Shown here: piece after piece, positions 61,459-64,000 of the stretch
Layout of the letters: the number at the start of each line of letters is the position of its first letter
Position numbering within the stretch: the first letter of the stretch is position 1
Source of the DNA: Planococcus halocryophilus
GTDB lineage: Bacteria > Bacillota > Bacilli > Bacillales_A > Planococcaceae
Assembly (NCBI RefSeq): GCF_022489025.1
Contig: NZ_JAKVTG010000012.1
Coordinates: forward strand, 34,801 to 98,800
Direction: 5' to 3'
Length of the DNA: 64,000 bases
The notes under the pieces: model-generated
The model's database searches: none
The model's input: the letters and a program-made list of their open reading frames with translations, nothing else
What the model was told of the DNA's origin: nothing
Program-made: the position numbers and the translations under genes

Positions 61459-61608
61459 TTACCTTCTGTGTTCGAAAATTTTAATCAAATAATCAATTCT
61501 AAGAGCAATGTAAATTAGCACCATTGCCGCAATAGCCTCCCAGATTCCCCCAAAAAAGAATCCTATGGCTGCGCCAAAAGCGATATAAATCATTAATTTC
61601 TTATCCAC
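61459..61608 (-). CDS. Small two-helix membrane protein (49 residues)
   Basis: Two hydrophobic segments (LMIYIAFGAAIGFFFGG and AIAAMVLIYIALRIDYLI) and a basic tail make up the protein. GTG at 61608 is eight bases after a perfect GGAGG, while the longer open frame from 61668 has no ribosome site. No family was recognised; similar tiny membrane proteins are common in Bacillales. Confidence 0.6.
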   Translation of the reverse strand: MDKKLMIYIAFGAAIGFFFGGIWEAIAAMVLIYIALRIDYLIKIFEHRR

Positions 61609-61768
61609 CCCAATAACCTCCGATTTTTCTAAATAATAATTTTGACATTCTCGAAAAACAAAACTCAATTTTGATATAAAACCTTATCAAACATTCTTGA
61701 CTTGTTTCTATTAAAAGCATCAATAAATTTTTCGCCAAATATGGTTATGCTTTTTTCCAAAGGATATC

Positions 61769-62584
61769 CTAAATCATCACTTGATAAAGTGCAACTTCCT
61801 GATTTTTAGAAATGGAGAGAAAGTGGTTAGTTTCTGACGGACCTAGCCCTCTCAGAACGCCTTGAACGCTTCCTAAAAGCAATGGTTTCTGTGTGCCAAT
61901 TTTCAATTGATACATCTTCTGATTGGAATTATAGGGATCAAAAAAGTAAGCATCTTTTCCTCTGATACATAAAGCTTTGGCGCCATGCAGTAATTCAGGC
62001 ACCGGATAAGTGCGACTTGTTCGCTCTTGTGAGTTTATTTCAATCAGTGGAAAATCGGTATAAGGAAAAATCCATGCAGTCGTTCCTCTCCCTTTGCAAA
62101 GAGCATAACAGTCGGCTATTGCATTAGGATTCAATAAATCGGAATGGTATCGTAAGAGGATGTTACCGGTCATATCGAAAAGTACGAGTCCCTCGGTAGA
62201 GATTCCATTACCAAAAACCCCTTCATCAAAATAGCTGACCCAGATTCCTTCTTTTCCAACGACTATCTCTTCAAATGCCTCACCGCCATTAAAGGAATGA
62301 AGAAGTTGTCCAGAAAGGTCTACAATAAACATATTTTTTTTGTCACTTTCGTAGGTAGCTGCCAGAAAGTGGTTATCATCAATCCAACGAATCATCGATA
62401 ATTTATACGCTGTAAAGCTTACTGTTATTTCTACACCGTTCAATTGAACGAAGGTTTTCTTATGCCTCCGAAGAATCACAGCCAATCCGTACTTGTCTTT
62501 CCAGTCTGCGTCAACGATTTCCACTTCCTCTCCTAGCTGAGAGGAAGCTGTATAAATGACCTCTTTGGTTAATGTCTGACTCAA
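61769..62584 (-). CDS. Hypothetical beta-propeller-like protein
   Basis: The 271-residue protein is strand-rich with repeated aromatic/acidic units (MIRWIDDNHFLAATYESDKK, MFIVDLSGQLLHSFNGG, GLVLFDMTGNILLRYHSD, AYFFDPYNSNQKMYQLKIG). This suggests four to five blades of a beta-propeller. There is no signal peptide or catalytic motif. The start is TTG at 62584, preceded by GGGAGGGG at six bases. Function unknown; single gene. Confidence 0.65.
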   Translation of the reverse strand: MSQTLTKEVIYTASSQLGEEVEIVDADWKDKYGLAVILRRHKKTFVQLNGVEITVSFTAYKLSMIRWIDDNHFLAATYESDKKNMFIVDLSGQLLHSFNGGEAFEEIVVGKEGIWVSYFDEGVFGNGISTEGLVLFDMTGNILLRYHSDLLNPNAIADCYALCKGRGTTAWIFPYTDFPLIEINSQERTSRTYPVPELLHGAKALCIRGKDAYFFDPYNSNQKMYQLKIGTQKPLLLGSVQGVLRGLGPSETNHFLSISKNQEVALYQVMI

Positions 62585-62933
62585 AATAACCCCTCCCGTT
62601 TCTCACATCAAATAGTTCTTTTTCTTCATTTCCTTAATATACCAATGGAAAGATGCAAAAGCTAGCTGATTCTATGAAGAAAACCGTATGTGAATTACAC
62701 TTTTTCAAACAAAAAGACAAGAGTTCACAATTGAACCTCTTGCCTTTTGATAAGCTACGATATGTAAACTGCATTTTATTAGGAAATTAATAGTAATTGT
62801 AAAAGTGCTCTAAGCCTATAAAGATAAGCTTTGATAGATACCGATAGGTCACGCACTTCTCTCTCGGTTAATGCGCTGCGTTCAGTTGGTTCAGTTTTTT
62901 GACGTTCTTATTTAGTGGCTGTAGCGCCCTTTT
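62585..62933. other. Intergenic region with a hairpin
   Basis: The region holds a stem of about 17 bp with a few mismatches at 62711-62750 (AAGAG/CTCTT type arms), followed on the minus strand by T-rich sequence, which may end the gene at 62934. A short start-less frame at 62779-62907 on the minus strand has no ribosome site and was not called. Confidence 0.5.
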
Positions 62934-63140
62934 CTACATGTCTTTCCTAGCAGAAACTTGAGAATAAAGTGAGAATATCTCTTCGTTTTTCTGTTCCCAC
63001 GCTGGATCTCTTTGCATCGGAATTGCATAGGCTTTCTCTATGTCACTCGCAAGGGTAGCTAACATTATTTTCTTTCGATTTGCCGGATAAGTACCCTGCA
63101 TGATTACCTCGTAGCGTTTTGTGTAGTACTTCAACATCAT
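62934..63140 (-). CDS. Small hypothetical protein (68 residues)
   Basis: A soluble, helical, strongly basic protein beginning MMLKYYTKRYEVIMQGTYP with a central NRKKIMLATLASDIEKAY helix and an ending of SQVSARKDM. AGGGAG precedes ATGATG by about nine bases. The regular helix pattern and good ribosome site support a real gene. No family was recognised. Confidence 0.6.
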   Translation of the reverse strand: MMLKYYTKRYEVIMQGTYPANRKKIMLATLASDIEKAYAIPMQRDPAWEQKNEEIFSLYSQVSARKDM

Positions 63141-63605
63141 TCTGCATTTCTCCCTAAAGTGACAAATTGGTTATGCTCTCTATCTCTGTTATATGTTCAC
63201 TTAGACTCCTAACATACCAAAATATTATTTCTAAATAAAAAAGTGATAATCATCTGCAATTTAGCATCTTCTTGGCATTTCTTGAAATGTCTGTATCGAA
63301 ATGTGGTTTTCTTTATATTAACTATACTCATCCTTATTACAGATAGCTAGCTCCTGATAAAAAACCACTGTTTATCCATACAATTAGCTCTACCTACAAT
63401 GAAAGATTAAAATGTTTTCAACTCTCGCTTCTGCCAATAATAGTTGAGGTGCAAAAATTTTTTATGATGTCCTCTCTAATGATTTGAGTTCTAAATATTA
63501 GAGGTTGTAGACTGCAAAGTGTCAATATGAGAATTCCATCCACGCTCAATGACTGGAAGTAACTTTTCGTTAATAGAAATCGTTCATGGAACAACCTGCA
63601 CTTTC
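63141..63605. other. 465-base intergenic region, no gene seen
   Basis: No coding frame with a ribosome site was found on either strand. The sequence is AT-rich with no long repeat. A short TGATAATCATC stretch at 63244 has some likeness to half a Fur box but is not a full site. It presumably carries the promoter of the gene at 62934. Confidence 0.45.
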
Positions 63606-63827
63606 TTACAACATGGGGAATTCCTCATCAAAGACTTTGGTTAAAATTCTGGCTTTCATTTCAATAGAAAATGAATCTTCCTCCTCTATAAAAGGCAAGT
63701 CTCCCATTATCTCAAACAATTCCTGACACGTTAAACATATAGCTAAGTGGTGTTCAACTACCTCAGCGCATTCCTTTTTCATCAGTTGAGATCCATTGAT
63801 GTACGACAGTAAAAAATCACATTCCAT
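63606..63827 (-). CDS. Small zinc-finger (zf-HC2-like) putative anti-sigma protein
   Basis: The 73-residue protein starts MECDFLLSYINGSQL and contains H-x3-C-x2-C (HLAICLTC at about residues 27-34), the zinc-binding core of ZAS anti-sigma factors. Unlike the one at 40541 it has no membrane segment and stops after a short acidic helix. It could be a soluble anti-sigma or a truncated form. AAAGGAGGG is eight bases before ATG. Its sigma partner, if any, would lie beyond the right edge, but a terminator at 63957 makes an operon less likely. Confidence 0.65.
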   Translation of the reverse strand: MECDFLLSYINGSQLMKKECAEVVEHHLAICLTCQELFEIMGDLPFIEEEDSFSIEMKARILTKVFDEEFPML

Positions 63828-63956
63828 AAACGAATCCCTCCTTTATGTTCTGTACAATTCTATCTTTATAGCCGTTTTTAAGACAGTTAGATAGTGGGTT
63901 TGTGGGTATTGTAATCAGTGACATTTCAGTACTCCAATTAAATTTTCTATGAAAAA

Positions 63957-63978
63957 AAGCTAGCCCTCAGGCTAGCTT
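63957..63978 (-). terminator. Terminator of a gene beyond the right edge
   Basis: A 9-bp stem (63957-63965 with 63970-63978) is followed on the minus strand by seven T. It should end a minus-strand gene lying right of the window. Confidence 0.75.
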
Positions 63979-64000
63979 CTGTCTGAAAACACTCATTTAC

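Noticed and set aside
62779..62907. Minus-strand stop-to-stop frame with a Glu/Arg-rich then Leu-rich translation
   Set aside because: No ATG and no ribosome site before a usable start; it is short and lies between a hairpin and a complete gene.
63244..63254. Fur-box-like TGATAATCATC
   Set aside because: Only about half of a 19-base Fur site and not near an iron gene.

Overview
The window reads as chromosomal DNA of a low-GC Gram-positive bacterium of the Bacillales, most like the Planococcaceae/Caryophanaceae (Planococcus, Sporosarcina and relatives). The grounds are AT-rich sequence, strong GGAGG-type ribosome sites, frequent TTG and GTG starts, strong hairpin terminators between genes, a SpoIIP-type amidase, a Bacillus-type MerR, YitT and YczE membrane proteins, an Amj-type lipid II flippase and an M3 oligoendopeptidase. 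The genus is inference. No rRNA, tRNA, CRISPR array, insertion sequence, phage gene or replication origin was recognised.

Layout. 1-3.2 kb: a flavin disulfide reductase cut by the left edge, a CDP-alcohol phosphatidyltransferase and an NDH-2-like oxidoreductase. 3.2-7.7 kb: a cupin/HD-GYP protein, a secreted coiled-coil protein, a SpoIIP-like amidase and a secreted M23 peptidase. 7.8-20.2 kb is a metal-handling block: a CopB-type P1B ATPase with a BNR-repeat lipoprotein, a divergent multicopper oxidase lipoprotein, an APC permease, a DedA-PAP2 fusion whose PAP2 half has lost its catalytic residues, a MATE exporter, a His-rich protein with two HVHP motifs, and a minimal merR-merA operon with a clear mer operator. 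20.3-28.3 kb: small enzymes, two divergent GntP permeases with a 3-hydroxybutyrate dehydrogenase, and a YdcZ-Crp-YdcZ cluster. 28.4-38.9 kb: a methyltransferase, a membrane protein with a TlpA thioredoxin, PepF, a TetR-controlled ABC-2 exporter, an SDR, and a YczE protein divergent from marR. 39-50 kb: GNAT enzymes, an ECF sigma/anti-sigma pair, MFS and CtaG/DUF2243 genes, YitT, and several broken genes. 50-64 kb: a secreted nuclease, Amj, an ArsR-like/MFS pair, a second MFS gene with an elaborate leader, a membrane M50-like protease and many small unknown proteins.

Starts. In many genes the first possible start codon lies inside the ribosome-binding site or an upstream operator or terminator. 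The starts given here are those placed 5-10 bases after a good Shine-Dalgarno sequence, and several are TTG or GTG.

Most worth a second look: (1) the leader of the MFS gene at 57783, with a six-codon ORF and a hairpin loop complementary to the transporter's Shine-Dalgarno sequence; (2) a promoter/mini-ORF/terminator unit just upstream of the YitT gene (48657-48868); (3) the degenerate PAP2 half of the DedA fusion; (4) four genes broken by single nonsense codons, a homopolymer frameshift or an internal deletion, which may be real decay or sequence error.
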